Positions 39,851 through 49,243 are shown, counted from the first letter of the stretch. The stretch is 64,000 nucleotides of DNA from Arcobacter suis CECT 7833 (GCF_003544815.1 NZ_CP032100.1:2356001-2420000), one strand, 5' to 3'. Numbers and translations are program-made. Notes: a model not told the origin generated them from the letters alone.

Positions 39851-41143
39851 TTATTTATTCATTATTATTAAACTTTTTAAAATTGCAATAGAAGTATTTA
39901 ATTGATTATCTCCTAGTACATCTTCACCTGTAATTACTTTTTTATTTTCATCAGCTATTACTTTTTCTTCTTTTTTTGTATTACCTACTTTTTCAAGTTC
40001 TCCTTCAAGATGTTTTTTTAAATCAGATTCTTTTATTTTAAACTTATCTTCTTCATCTTGTGTAACTTTTCCAGCATTAACAATTACATCAGGAGTAACT
40101 CCTGTTGCTTGAATTGTTCTTCCACTTGGTAAATAATATTTTGCAATAGTTAATTTTATATTTTCACTTCTATCATTTTCAATAGGAAGAACTGCTTGAA
40201 CAGAACCCTTACCAAAAGTTTTTTCTCCAATAATAACTGCTCTTTTATGGTCTTGTAACGAACCACTTACAATTTCAGATGCTGATGCTGAACCTTCATT
40301 TACAAGAACAACTAAAGGTAATTTAGTTTTAGTTTTTAATGCACTTGCTTCAAATTTTTCTTCATCTTCAGGATTTCTTCCTTTTTGAGAAACAATTACT
40401 CCACTATCAACAAATAAATCAACTACACCTATTGCTTGTGAAAGTAATCCTCCAGGATTATTTCTTAAATCCAAAATAAGACCTTTTACATTTTTATTTG
40501 CAGTTATGATTTTTTCTAAATCTTCAGTAACTTTTGTATCAAAACTTGAAATTCTCAAATATAACAAATTTTCATTTTCAATTGTTTTAGAGAATACAGA
40601 TTGTATTTTGATAATATCTCTTTTCATTTTTATTTCTAAAGGTTTTAGTTCACCTTTTCTTACAAGAGTTAATGTAATATCAGTTTGAGGATTTCCTCTC
40701 ATTAAGGTAACAGCTTCATCTAAGGTCATATTTATTGTTGAAGTATTATTGATTTTTAAAATAATATCTAGAGCTTTTACTCCAGCTTTAAATGCTGGTG
40801 TATCATCAATAGGTGAGATTACAGTTAAAGCTCCATCTCTCATTCCTACAGTAATTCCTAAACCACCAAATTCACCTTGAGTTTGAATAGCCATCTCTTT
40901 TGATGCTTTCTTATCTAAATATGATGAATGAGCATCTAACTCTTGCATTAAACCTTTTAATGCTTTGTCAACTATTTCTTGTAATTTTATGTCATCAACA
41001 TAATATTTTTCAACAGTACCAATTACTTTTGTTAGTTTTGATAAAGACTCAAATCTTGATTGTTCAGGAACAACTTCCTCGTTTGCAAAAATATTTTGCG
41101 ATATAACCAATGTAAGTGTAGAAGCTAATAATAATCTCTTCAT
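39851..41143 (-). CDS. ctpA: C-terminal processing peptidase (S41)
   Basis: Periplasmic serine protease of the tail-specific type. The 430-aa protein has a signal peptide (~1-20), a PDZ domain at ~85-170 (GEFGGLGITVG) and an S41 catalytic domain with S287 in EGSASASEI and K312 in FGKGSVQ, spaced 25 residues apart as in E. coli Prc. A lysine/glutamate-rich tail follows. It is divergent from the YfgM-like gene and probably heads the ctpA-purCSQ operon. Confidence 0.94.
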   Translation of the reverse strand: MKRLLLASTLTLVISQNIFANEEVVPEQSRFESLSKLTKVIGTVEKYYVDDIKLQEIVDKALKGLMQELDAHSSYLDKKASKEMAIQTQGEFGGLGITVGMRDGALTVISPIDDTPAFKAGVKALDIILKINNTSTINMTLDEAVTLMRGNPQTDITLTLVRKGELKPLEIKMKRDIIKIQSVFSKTIENENLLYLRISSFDTKVTEDLEKIITANKNVKGLILDLRNNPGGLLSQAIGVVDLFVDSGVIVSQKGRNPEDEEKFEASALKTKTKLPLVVLVNEGSASASEIVSGSLQDHKRAVIIGEKTFGKGSVQAVLPIENDRSENIKLTIAKYYLPSGRTIQATGVTPDVIVNAGKVTQDEEDKFKIKESDLKKHLEGELEKVGNTKKEEKVIADENKKVITGEDVLGDNQLNTSIAILKSLIIMNK

Positions 41144-41257
41144 ATTTTTTATAACCTTATAAATTTATAGAGAATTATTATACAAAAAGTAAGATAAAAG
41201 TAAGATTTTATTAAAAATTTTGTACCATATCAACTACTTTTCAAAAAGGTTATTAAA

Positions 41258-41839
41258 ATGAGTATAAAAGAAAATGTTGATTATGTTAAAACAGAGCTAA
41301 GTAGCGAAGAGAAATTTTTAGAAAATTTCGTAAAAGGTGAAAGGTTTTTTAAAAAATATAAAACATTAATCTTTGCATTTGTGGCAGTTATTATAGTAGG
41401 AATTATCAGTTTTTTTATAAAAGATAACATAGCACAATCAAATAAATTTGAAGCAAATATTGCTTTCAATAAAGTTTTAGAAAATAGTGATGATGCTCAA
41501 GCACTAGCTATTTTAAAAGATAAAAATCCTCAACTTTACGATATTGCTATTTTTTTACAAGCAAAAAAAGAAGCTAAAGCAACACAAATAAGTGTTCCTT
41601 TATTAAAAGAGTTATCAAAATATCAAACCGCGTTAGCAGATAAAAATATTGCTGAATTAGATAATTTATCTATGCAAAATGATTTTTTATTAAAAGAATT
41701 TGCTATTTTCAATAAAGCACTTCTTTTAACAAATGAAGGAAAATTTAATGAAGCAAAAACAACACTAGCATTGATTCCAGAAACTTCAAAAGCTTTTGAA
41801 TTGGCTAAATTACTAAACCACTATCTACTTACAAAATAA
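41258..41839 (+). CDS. YfgM-like membrane-anchored protein
   Basis: A 193-aa protein with a cytoplasmic N-terminus, a single membrane helix (LIFAFVAVIIVGIISFFI, ~47-65) and a helical periplasmic part with TPR-like segments. The layout resembles YfgM, an ancillary SecYEG chaperone-like factor. Its neighbour 8 bases downstream is BamB-like, as in the yfgM-bamB pair of other proteobacteria, which strengthens the call. The start is ATG with AAAAGG about ten bases upstream. Confidence 0.7.
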   Translation: MSIKENVDYVKTELSSEEKFLENFVKGERFFKKYKTLIFAFVAVIIVGIISFFIKDNIAQSNKFEANIAFNKVLENSDDAQALAILKDKNPQLYDIAIFLQAKKEAKATQISVPLLKELSKYQTALADKNIAELDNLSMQNDFLLKEFAIFNKALLLTNEGKFNEAKTTLALIPETSKAFELAKLLNHYLLTK

Positions 41840-41847
41840 GGAAAAAC

Positions 41848-42831
41848 ATGAGATATTTTTTAATTTCATTATCAGCAATATTTTTATTTACAGCTTGTTC
41901 AGGGAAAAAGTATTTCGAACCTGAAGATGTAAGCAGTAATATAGAATTAAATAAAGAATCTATGTCTTCATCAATTACATCGATGAATAAAATTGGTGCA
42001 ACACTAGAAGATAAAAAAGTTATCACAGTAGATGGAATTTCATCTTTTGAATTACCAGAAAATTTTGACTTTTTAAATGTAAGTGCTGATGGAAAAATTA
42101 TCGCTACAAACTATATTAATAAAATATTAATTGGTAGTGAAGAAAGAGTTGTAAAAGATGTTGTAGTTGCCGCATCTTTAAAAGATAATAAATTAGCTTT
42201 GGTTTACTCAAGTAATACAATTGAGTTAATTGATATTAAAACAAATAAAACTTTATTTAAAGAGTATTTACCAGCATCTTTAGCAAATGATACAAGAATT
42301 ACAAATCCTCATTTTATGGGAAATTTAATACTTTTCCCTACATTAAATGGAAAAGTTATTATTGTTTCAGCATTAACAAATGAATCAATTAGAAATATTT
42401 CAGTTGATCCAGATAGTGAATTTAATAATATAATTTCATTAAATGTAATTGAAAGTTCTCAAACATTAATAGTTGCTAGTCCAAATAAAGTTGTATCAAT
42501 TTCTCCAAAAGAAATTATTGCAAAAGAGTATGATCTAAGAGATATTATTGTAAATAAAGAAGATGTTTATATTGCAACTATCGATGGTCAAATCATAAAA
42601 TTAACTCCAAGCTTAGCTGAAGTTGCAAAGAAAAAATATAAATATGCAAAAGTTCATGCTTTAGGATTTTCTGATTCATTATATGCGGTTGAATCACAAG
42701 GTTACTTAATAAACTTAAATCAAGACTTTACTGATGATAGAATTTATAAATTCAGCTTTGATAATGAAGAAAGAATGATAGCAATTGGAAATAAAATATA
42801 TTTTGATTCAAAATATATAACTCTTCCATAA
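41848..42831 (+). CDS. BamB-like outer-membrane lipoprotein
   Basis: A 327-aa lipoprotein: lipobox FTAC with the lipidated C17, then repeated short beta segments (VSADGKIIATNY, DNKLALVYSSN, LIDIKTNKTLF, GKVIIVSALTNESI) that suggest a beta-propeller. It has the size and genetic neighbour expected for BamB, an accessory of the outer-membrane protein assembly machine. Sequence identity to BamB is not obvious by eye, so this rests on architecture and context. Confidence 0.65.
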   Translation: MRYFLISLSAIFLFTACSGKKYFEPEDVSSNIELNKESMSSSITSMNKIGATLEDKKVITVDGISSFELPENFDFLNVSADGKIIATNYINKILIGSEERVVKDVVVAASLKDNKLALVYSSNTIELIDIKTNKTLFKEYLPASLANDTRITNPHFMGNLILFPTLNGKVIIVSALTNESIRNISVDPDSEFNNIISLNVIESSQTLIVASPNKVVSISPKEIIAKEYDLRDIIVNKEDVYIATIDGQIIKLTPSLAEVAKKKYKYAKVHALGFSDSLYAVESQGYLINLNQDFTDDRIYKFSFDNEERMIAIGNKIYFDSKYITLP

Positions 42832-42850
42832 CTAAAAATTCTAGAATAAA

Positions 42851-42883
42851 AAAGGGATATTTGGAAAAACCAAATATCCCTTT
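42851..42883. terminator. Strong bidirectional terminator after the BamB-like gene
   Basis: A 14-bp stem (42851-42864 with 42870-42883) around AAAAA, followed by a T-run on the plus strand and an A-run before it. It lies between the BamB-like gene and the convergent truD. Confidence 0.9.
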
Positions 42884-42904
42884 TTTTATTCCTAAAATAT
42901 AATT

Positions 42905-43903
42905 TTAAGAGAAATTCTTATTAGCTAAATATTCAACTAAAACTGTTGCATAAGAGCCTTTAGGAAGAATGAAATCTAAACTACACACCTTTTTAGTTGC
43001 ATCATATTTACAGCTTATATCTCTTGGGAAAACCATAGCTTCTCTTCTATAACCTTTTTCTTGAATATATAAATCATCATATTTTTGCTCAATTAAAGCA
43101 GCTTCACCCATTGCTTTGAAAACCTTTCTTCCTGGAAGTAATCCAGTTGGAGTTATTTTAAAATTATGAAAATCATTTAATATATTTGCAGTTATAGCCT
43201 TTGGAGTAAATAATTTATTATTTTGCAAATCAAAAAAGATATCTCCATTTAAAAGTTTAAACTCATCATTTGATAAGCTTAATCGCTCAACTAACCAAGC
43301 ATTAAAAAAACTACTTTGATAAGCAGCAATAAGCATTTTTGATAACTTTTTATCTTTTACTATCTCTTCACCATAAACTACATCTTTTGCTTTTGCAAGA
43401 TTATCAACTACTTCTTTTCCAAATCTTTGATAACCAAAATAGTTTGGCATTCCTTCTTTGACTATAAGTTTTATGATTTTTTGAATATGATTTATATCCG
43501 TTACTTCAACATTATGAAGGTTGATTTTAAATCTATTTCCTTCTAAATCACCAATATTTAGTTTTTCATTATGTAAAAAAGTATCTATAATTTCAATCTT
43601 TTTATTTTTAAAAAGTTTTATTTCTTTAGAATATTTTTTAGGGATAGTAATGTATTGAGTTGTTGTGGCTCGTTTATCTTTAAGACCAGCATAACCAATC
43701 TCATTGGAAAAAACATTTAGGAATTTTGCTAATCTATCGATTAATTCCCAGGTATCGCAGTTATTTTTTTCAATTTTTAAAACTAAAAAACTACCTGCAC
43801 CAGAAAATTTTATAGGTTGTTCTTCAACTATAAAATCCTCTTCATTTTGAACAAATTTGAAATTTAAAGTTTTATCATTCTTAGGATAAACTCTTTTTAT
43901 CAA
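42905..43903 (-). CDS. truD: tRNA pseudouridine synthase D
   Basis: Converts U13 of tRNA-Glu to pseudouridine. The 332-aa protein has the TruD pattern: EQPIKFSGAGSFLVLKIEK, the catalytic-loop aspartate region YAGLKDKRATTTQY, and FGYQRFGK followed by an inserted domain. It overlaps the DksA-like gene start region by 4 bases and is translated behind it. Confidence 0.95.
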   Translation of the reverse strand: MIKRVYPKNDKTLNFKFVQNEEDFIVEEQPIKFSGAGSFLVLKIEKNNCDTWELIDRLAKFLNVFSNEIGYAGLKDKRATTTQYITIPKKYSKEIKLFKNKKIEIIDTFLHNEKLNIGDLEGNRFKINLHNVEVTDINHIQKIIKLIVKEGMPNYFGYQRFGKEVVDNLAKAKDVVYGEEIVKDKKLSKMLIAAYQSSFFNAWLVERLSLSNDEFKLLNGDIFFDLQNNKLFTPKAITANILNDFHNFKITPTGLLPGRKVFKAMGEAALIEQKYDDLYIQEKGYRREAMVFPRDISCKYDATKKVCSLDFILPKGSYATVLVEYLANKNFS

Positions 43904-44271
43904 TTCTTAGCTCTTTTTATAAATTCATTTTCATAAACAGTTCTACACTCTGTACAAAACTTAGCAAATGGTTTAGCTTTTAATCTTCCTAATGGAATAA
44001 CAACTCCACACATATCACAAATCCCATAAGTTCCAGCATCTATTTTTTTAAGAGATTCTTCTATTTGTCTTAACTCATCAAGTTGATGATTTGCTATCAT
44101 TCCTTCTGTAAAAGAATCACTTACTAACTCAGCATAATCTAATTCATCATTAATTTCTTGTTCTTTTAATTGATCAATATTTGCTCTACTGTTATTAATA
44201 TTTGATAAAATATTTTCTTTTCTTTCAAGTAAAATTACTTTTAACTCATCAATTTGCTGTTTGTTTGGCAT
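43900..44271 (-). CDS. dksA: DksA/TraR-family zinc-finger transcription factor
   Basis: A 123-aa RNA-polymerase secondary-channel regulator. A helical coiled-coil region (~10-80) with an acidic tip (NDELDYAELVSD) is followed by the C4 zinc finger CDMCG...CTEC. DksA works with ppGpp in stringent control; which of the DksA family members this is cannot be settled here. It is followed by truD with a 4-base overlap. Confidence 0.9.
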   Translation of the reverse strand: MPNKQQIDELKVILLERKENILSNINNSRANIDQLKEQEINDELDYAELVSDSFTEGMIANHQLDELRQIEESLKKIDAGTYGICDMCGVVIPLGRLKAKPFAKFCTECRTVYENEFIKRAKN

Positions 44272-44359
44272 AGTTTCTCCTTAAATATTCGCGCAATTAT
44301 ATACTTTTTTACATATATTATTACTTAGATAACACTTAAATGCCTATTTTAAGGACTTT

Positions 44360-44385
44360 TAATCATTAATAATAATCATTAATAA
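44360..44385. promoter_or_regulatory. Fur-box-like tandem repeat upstream of the ABC operon
   Basis: Two perfect copies of TAATCATTAATAA (44360-44372 and 44373-44385). The block contains ATAATCATTA, which matches the core of the Fur consensus, and consists of NAT(A/T)AT-type hexamers. It lies between the divergent DksA-like gene and the ABC operon and could regulate either. The rest of this 440-base gap holds the small gene at 44474 and nothing else I can support. Confidence 0.5.
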
Positions 44386-44473
44386 TATAATTAAATTACT
44401 TTTTAAGATTATTTGTTTAACTGAAAATTAACTAAAAGAAGATAGAATACACAAGTTCTAAGAGGAGTTTACT

Positions 44474-44731
44474 ATTACAATTTTAACAAAAAAATTCATT
44501 TTTTTTATAACTTTTTTTATTTTAACTTTTGTTTTTTTTGTTTTTTTTCACTCAAAATTAAACAATAAAATTGATTATTCAACAAAAGTTAGTACTATTT
44601 CTAAACTTTCTAATTTAAGTTTTTCAAATAATATATATGATTCAAAAATAAAAGAACAAAACGATTTCTCAAATAAAAACTTTTTTATCAATTTACAAAT
44701 AAACTATTTGGATTTTGTTTATGAAAAATAG
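44474..44731 (+). CDS. Small membrane-anchored protein with probable ATT start
   Basis: An 85-codon frame with no ATG, GTG or TTG in a suitable place, but AGGAG (44463-44467) lies 6 bases before an in-frame ATT at 44474. The product has a hydrophobic helix (FIFFITFFILTFVFFVFF, residues ~8-25) and then a polar Asn/Lys/Ser-rich tail. Its stop overlaps the ATG of the permease by 11 bases, which is the usual coupling in this operon. The strong ribosome site, the long open frame and the overlap support a real gene; the rare start codon is the weak point. Family unknown. Confidence 0.6.
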   Translation: MTILTKKFIFFITFFILTFVFFVFFHSKLNNKIDYSTKVSTISKLSNLSFSNNIYDSKIKEQNDFSNKNFFINLQINYLDFVYEK

Positions 44732-45899
44732 TGTGTTTTTTAATTTCTTATTTCTTTTACTAATCAAACATAAATCAAAACATATTGCAATTTTTATTAT
44801 TTCTATTTTAATCGTATTTATGGTTTCTTCAGTACTTTTTATCTCAAACAGTTTAAAAAAAGAGATTTTTTCTACTTTAAATAATCAAAGTGATTTTATA
44901 ATCCAGAAAACAAATAATGGGAAAATTTTTGATGCTCCAATATCATGGATTGATGATTTCTCTTCAATAAATGGTGTAAAAAATGTTCAACAAAGGGTTT
45001 ATGGCTTATATTATTTTATGCCTGAAAATGTTTATTTCACAATTGTTGGTGTTGATTTATTTGAAGAAAATACAAACAAAAATATAAAAGAGCTTTTAAG
45101 TGTTCTAAATATCTCAAACTTTTTAGAAAATGATTCTATGATTATTGGAAATGGAATTAAAAAAATATTTGATAAATATCACTATTTTGATTCTTATGAT
45201 TTTAAACTTTTAGATAAACAATCTTTAAATGTAAAAATATTCAAAGATTTACCCAAAGAAGCAAATTTAGTTGCAAATGATTTGATAATCATGGATATAA
45301 ATCTTGCAAAAAAGATTTTAAATATAGATGAGGAATATTCAACTGATATAGTTTTAAATGTTCCAAATGATTTGGAAAAACAAAACATAAAAGAACAACT
45401 GATTTTAAAACACTCAAATATTAGAATTTTACAAAAAGAGAGTCTAAAAAAAGAGTATGAAAATATGTTCAACTACAAAGGTGGAATTTTTTTAGTTTTA
45501 TTTATCGTAGTAATTTTTACATTTGTTTTGATTTTATACCAAAGATATTCCATGATTAGTTCAAGTGATAAAAAAGAGATTGGTATTTTAAAAGCTGTTG
45601 GTTGGAGTATAAAAGATATTATCAAACTAAAAATTATTGAAAATTTTATTGTGGGATTCATGGCTTTTATTATTGGAGTTATTATTGCTTATATTTTTGT
45701 GTTTATTTTAAATGCACCTATTTTAAAAAATATTTTTATTGGTTTTTCAAATGTTCAAAATGATTTTATTTTAAGTGCTAACATTGAATTTACAACAATA
45801 GTTACCCTATTTTTATTTTTTATAATTCCTTTTTTAAGTGCAGTTTTAATTCCCGTTTGGAAAATTGCAGTAATTGATGCAAATGAGAGTATGAAATGA
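44721..45899 (+). CDS. FtsX/MacB-type ABC transporter permease
   Basis: A membrane subunit with one N-terminal helix, a periplasmic domain of about 200 residues and three C-terminal helices, ending in VWKIAVIDANESMK, the family-typical tail. The frame is open from TTG 44715, but ATG 44721 is the natural start (392 aa). KKEIGILKAVGW before a helix is the coupling motif of FtsX-type permeases. These proteins usually transmit ATP-driven movement to the periplasm rather than move small solutes. Its stop overlaps the ATPase start as ATGA. Confidence 0.88.
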   Translation: MKNSVFFNFLFLLLIKHKSKHIAIFIISILIVFMVSSVLFISNSLKKEIFSTLNNQSDFIIQKTNNGKIFDAPISWIDDFSSINGVKNVQQRVYGLYYFMPENVYFTIVGVDLFEENTNKNIKELLSVLNISNFLENDSMIIGNGIKKIFDKYHYFDSYDFKLLDKQSLNVKIFKDLPKEANLVANDLIIMDINLAKKILNIDEEYSTDIVLNVPNDLEKQNIKEQLILKHSNIRILQKESLKKEYENMFNYKGGIFLVLFIVVIFTFVLILYQRYSMISSSDKKEIGILKAVGWSIKDIIKLKIIENFIVGFMAFIIGVIIAYIFVFILNAPILKNIFIGFSNVQNDFILSANIEFTTIVTLFLFFIIPFLSAVLIPVWKIAVIDANESMK

Positions 45900-46567
45900 T
45901 AAAAATAGAAAACTTAAATAAAATCTTTAATGAAAATACAAAAAGAGAGTTTCACGCTTTAAAAAATATCAATTTGGAAATCAAAAACTCTTCATGTATT
46001 ATTTTAAAAGGAATAAGTGGAAGTGGAAAATCTACGCTTTTATCTATTATTGGAACTTTATTAAAACCAACAAGTGGAAGTATAGTTGTTGAAAATGAAA
46101 ATATTGCGAAACTTCCTGATTTACACGCCTCAAATTTTAGAGCAAAAAAACTTGGTTTTATTTTTCAATCATATAATTTATTCGATACTTTAAGTGTAAA
46201 AGATAATGTTTCAATTGCCTTAATTCCTCTTGGATTTAATCAAAAACAAATAGATGAAATGGTTTTAAAAGCTTTGGAATTAGCAAATATTCAACATAAA
46301 AAAGATGAGTTAGTTTATAATCTTTCAGGTGGGGAAAAACAAAGATGTGCAATTGCAAGGGCAATTGTAAACAATCCTGAAATTATTCTTTGTGATGAGC
46401 CAACTGCAAATTTGGATTATGATAATTCTCTTATTTTTATTGAGAGTTTAAAATTACTAAAAAGTCTAAATAAAACAATAATTGTTGCAACCCACGACCC
46501 AATATTCGATAATCTTGATTTTGTAGATAAAATAATAAATATAAAAAATGGAACAATTTGTGAGTGA
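45896..46567 (+). CDS. ABC transporter ATP-binding protein
   Basis: The 223-aa nucleotide-binding partner of the preceding permease. Walker A is in KGISGSGKSTLL, the signature motif is LSGGEKQRCAIARAI, Walker B is IILCDEPTANLD and the switch histidine is in VATHDP. It belongs to the LolD/MacB group by its FIFQSYNLFDTLSV Q-loop region. It overlaps both neighbours (4 and 20 bases), so the operon is tightly coupled. Confidence 0.95.
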   Translation: MIKIENLNKIFNENTKREFHALKNINLEIKNSSCIILKGISGSGKSTLLSIIGTLLKPTSGSIVVENENIAKLPDLHASNFRAKKLGFIFQSYNLFDTLSVKDNVSIALIPLGFNQKQIDEMVLKALELANIQHKKDELVYNLSGGEKQRCAIARAIVNNPEIILCDEPTANLDYDNSLIFIESLKLLKSLNKTIIVATHDPIFDNLDFVDKIINIKNGTICE

Positions 46568-47528
46568 AATACTTCTATCAAATGAAATAATTATCTATTT
46601 ATTTACTCAGATTATTCTATTTATTTTACTTTTTATAGCTTTTTATTTTTCTATTTTTATAATAAAAAATTGGAATTATGAAAAAACTACATCAGCTCAA
46701 TATAAACTTGAGAAAACTTCATATTTAGTAATACTTATAATCTTTTTTGCACTTATTGTAAAAATATTTTTAATGCCCTACTTCACATACAGCATTGATA
46801 ATTTGTCACATATAATTCCAGGAGCGATGTGTGCAGCTGGAGTTATCAAAGCAAATAGTTATGGTGAAATTTTACTCAGCTTAAAACTTATAATTGTTTT
46901 TTGTATTGGTATTTGGTTGATTATTAATAGTTTAGATTTAAAAGAAAAAACATATCCATATACAAAAAAGAAATTTGTTTTTTATATTTTTATTTTTGCT
47001 CTTATTTTAATTGAAACAACTCTTGATATTTTATATTTATCAAATATTTCAACAAAAGAACCTGTAATGTGTTGTTCAGTCATTTTTGGAGTTAATTCAA
47101 CTGGAAGTAAAATACCTTTTGATTTATCAGTTCCAATGCTTGTTGGTCTGTTTTATTTGATTTATATATTAAGCATTTTTACAAATATTCAAAAACAAAA
47201 ATTTACAAATTTTGTAGTTAATTTATTCTTTTTATACATCGCTTATTATGCTGTTACTTATTTCTTTTCAACTTATGTTTATGAATTACCAACACACCAA
47301 TGTCCATTTTGTATGCTTCAAAAAGAATATAACTTTGTAGGATATTTTATTTGGACAACTCTATTTTTAGGAACTTTTTTTGCAATCGCTAGTTTCATTG
47401 TGCCAAAATTCACAAATAAAAATTTAGATAATATTTTTAAATATTCTATTTTATTTAATTCAATCTTTGTATTTTTATGTTCTTTTTATTTGATTAGATA
47501 TTATTTTGTAAATGGAGTTTTTTTATAA
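46548..47528 (+). CDS. Polytopic membrane protein with paired cysteines
   Basis: A 326-aa protein with about eight membrane helices. Cysteines lie near membrane edges: PGAMCAAG, a C-C pair in PVMCCSVIFG, and C-P-F-C in HQCPFCMLQKE. The C-P-F-C motif with two other cysteine sites recalls DsbB/VKOR-type thiol redox membrane proteins, but the fold is not clearly theirs. It overlaps the ATPase gene by 20 bases and so works with the ABC pair. I do not recognise the family; metal or thiol handling is an inference. Confidence 0.6.
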   Translation: MEQFVSEILLSNEIIIYLFTQIILFILLFIAFYFSIFIIKNWNYEKTTSAQYKLEKTSYLVILIIFFALIVKIFLMPYFTYSIDNLSHIIPGAMCAAGVIKANSYGEILLSLKLIIVFCIGIWLIINSLDLKEKTYPYTKKKFVFYIFIFALILIETTLDILYLSNISTKEPVMCCSVIFGVNSTGSKIPFDLSVPMLVGLFYLIYILSIFTNIQKQKFTNFVVNLFFLYIAYYAVTYFFSTYVYELPTHQCPFCMLQKEYNFVGYFIWTTLFLGTFFAIASFIVPKFTNKNLDNIFKYSILFNSIFVFLCSFYLIRYYFVNGVFL

Positions 47529-47531
47529 AAG

Positions 47532-47558
47532 TTCCGTGCTAATTAAATTAACACGGAA
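47532..47558. terminator. Convergent hairpin after the ABC operon
   Basis: TTCCGTG (47532-47538) pairs with CACGGAA (47552-47558), extended by AATT/AATT-type pairing inside. It lies between the convergent ABC operon and the small lipoprotein gene and probably serves both. Confidence 0.65.
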
Positions 47559-47566
47559 TAGTAGAA

Positions 47567-47812
47567 TTATTTAGTTTCTTCTTTTTTCTCTTCAGTTTGA
47601 ACTGGAGCAGTTTCATCTTTTTTTACTTCTTCTGTAGCAGTAACAGGAGTTGTTTCATCTTTTTTTACTTCTTGAGTTGCTGGAGTTGTTGGTGCAACTT
47701 CATCTTTTTTTACTTCTTGAGCTACAGGAGTTTCAGTAGCTGGTTTTTTCTCTTCTGTACAACCTGTTAATAAAGCTAATGCTACAGCTGTTCCTAATAA
47801 AATTTTTTTCAT
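47567..47812 (-). CDS. Small repeat-rich lipoprotein
   Basis: An 81-aa lipoprotein: signal with lipobox LTGC (lipid on C18), then a low-complexity body in which EVKKDE occurs three times with threonine/proline/alanine linkers. It is likely an unstructured outer-membrane-tethered spacer. Repeat number may vary between strains. No enzymatic function is expected. It is transcribed alone, with a terminator stem 9 bases after the stop. Confidence 0.75.
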   Translation of the reverse strand: MKKILLGTAVALALLTGCTEEKKPATETPVAQEVKKDEVAPTTPATQEVKKDETTPVTATEEVKKDETAPVQTEEKKEETK

Positions 47813-47969
47813 GGATTGCGTCCTTTTTTTAATAAATAATTTTTATTTTGTTTTATAAAAAACAATGTTGGAATAATACCAAAATAATTGTATATAAATT
47901 GTGTTGAAATCATAAATTTAGTTTATTGCTGATAAGATTCCAACTTATTTAACAAATCAGGATAAATTC

Positions 47970-49085
47970 ATGGTCGAACAAATCAAACAAAAATCAACAT
48001 TAAGTTACTTTAATACTTTCTTCTTATTTTTTGGTGTATCAGTAATTATTGAACTATTTTATATGGGAATATTAGGTGTTGTTCAAGGAACAACTCTTAC
48101 AATTTTAGAATTAAGTTTATCTTTTGATAATGCAGTTATTAATGCATTAATTTTAGCAAATATGCCTCCTATTTGGAGGAGAAGATTCCTTACTTGGGGT
48201 ATGTTAATTGCCGTATTTGGAGTAAGATTAGTTTTCCCAATTTTAATAGTTTTCGCAACAACTGATTTAAGTTTTGTAGAATCATTTAGTCTTGCTGTAA
48301 ACAATCCTGCTGAATATGAAAAAGTAATCCTTGCTTCACATCATATAGTTATGGCATTTGGTGGAATATTTTTATTAATGATATTTTTATCATTTTTATT
48401 TAACGAAAATAAAGATGTGCACTGGATTGCAGTAATTGAAAAATATGCTTCTAGATGGTCAAGTATTGGTAATTTAAAAATATTAATTGCAATATTAACT
48501 GTAGCAGTAATTGGATTTTATGCTCCTTCTCATATATTAATAGATGATGTTGTGAAAAATATTGATAAAGGAGAAATTATTTTACCTATGATTTATGGTA
48601 TTTTATTATATCTTTGTATTGAATTTCTAAGAGGCATTTTAGAAGATGATGGAACAAAACATGATTCAACTAGTATGGAAAGTGAAAGAGAAAAAATAGA
48701 ACATGTTGTTAATTCTAAGCTTGCAAAAGGTGGATTCGCATCATTTATTTATTTAGAGCTTATTGATATGTCTTTCTCTTTTGATGGTGTTTTAGGAGCT
48801 TTTGCAGTTAGTCAAAATATCGTTATTATTATGCTAGGTCTAGGTGCTGGTGCATTTGCTGTTAGGAATCTTACAATCTTAATGGTTGATAGAGGAACTG
48901 TTGCTGAATACAAATATTTAGAACATGGAGCAATGTGGTCTGTAGGACTTTTAGCTATAAGTATGATTGTTCAAATATTCATGCATTTACCTCATGGCTT
49001 AATAATTGCTTTTGCAATTATTCCAATTGCTATTGCATTTATTCACTCTGTTAGAGAAAATAAACAAGATAAAAATAAAATATAA
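47970..49085 (+). CDS. DUF475/TerC-like integral membrane protein
   Basis: A 371-aa protein with about nine helices. LELSLSFDNAVINALIL near the start and ELIDMSFSFDGVLGAFAV later are the paired acidic motifs of the TerC/DUF475 superfamily, thought to bind divalent metal ions in the membrane; TerC relatives help load manganese-dependent exported enzymes or confer tellurite resistance. It stands alone and is followed by a hairpin. Its metal and partner are unknown. Confidence 0.85.
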   Translation: MVEQIKQKSTLSYFNTFFLFFGVSVIIELFYMGILGVVQGTTLTILELSLSFDNAVINALILANMPPIWRRRFLTWGMLIAVFGVRLVFPILIVFATTDLSFVESFSLAVNNPAEYEKVILASHHIVMAFGGIFLLMIFLSFLFNENKDVHWIAVIEKYASRWSSIGNLKILIAILTVAVIGFYAPSHILIDDVVKNIDKGEIILPMIYGILLYLCIEFLRGILEDDGTKHDSTSMESEREKIEHVVNSKLAKGGFASFIYLELIDMSFSFDGVLGAFAVSQNIVIIMLGLGAGAFAVRNLTILMVDRGTVAEYKYLEHGAMWSVGLLAISMIVQIFMHLPHGLIIAFAIIPIAIAFIHSVRENKQDKNKI

Positions 49086-49096
49086 CTACAACTTAA

Positions 49097-49121
49097 AGAA
49101 TAAGGATTTCATCCTTATTCT
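49097..49121. terminator. Hairpin after the DUF475 gene
   Basis: Perfect 11-bp stem AGAATAAGGAT (49097-49107) with ATCCTTATTCT (49111-49121) around TTC, 12 bases after the stop. No T-run follows. Confidence 0.55.
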
Positions 49122-49243
49122 CTTACATATTCAAAACTTTATATCTTTTTACAGCAATATTTAAATTATATTTGTGATATTAAAGATTTAGTAATTAACT
49201 CTGGAGATGATTGATTTGGATTAAATTGTATGATATTAAAAAG

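Noticed and set aside
47567-47812. Possible toxin or bacteriocin in the small repeat-rich gene
   Set aside because: It has a normal lipoprotein signal and a low-complexity EVKKDE linker body; no immunity partner or toxin motif.
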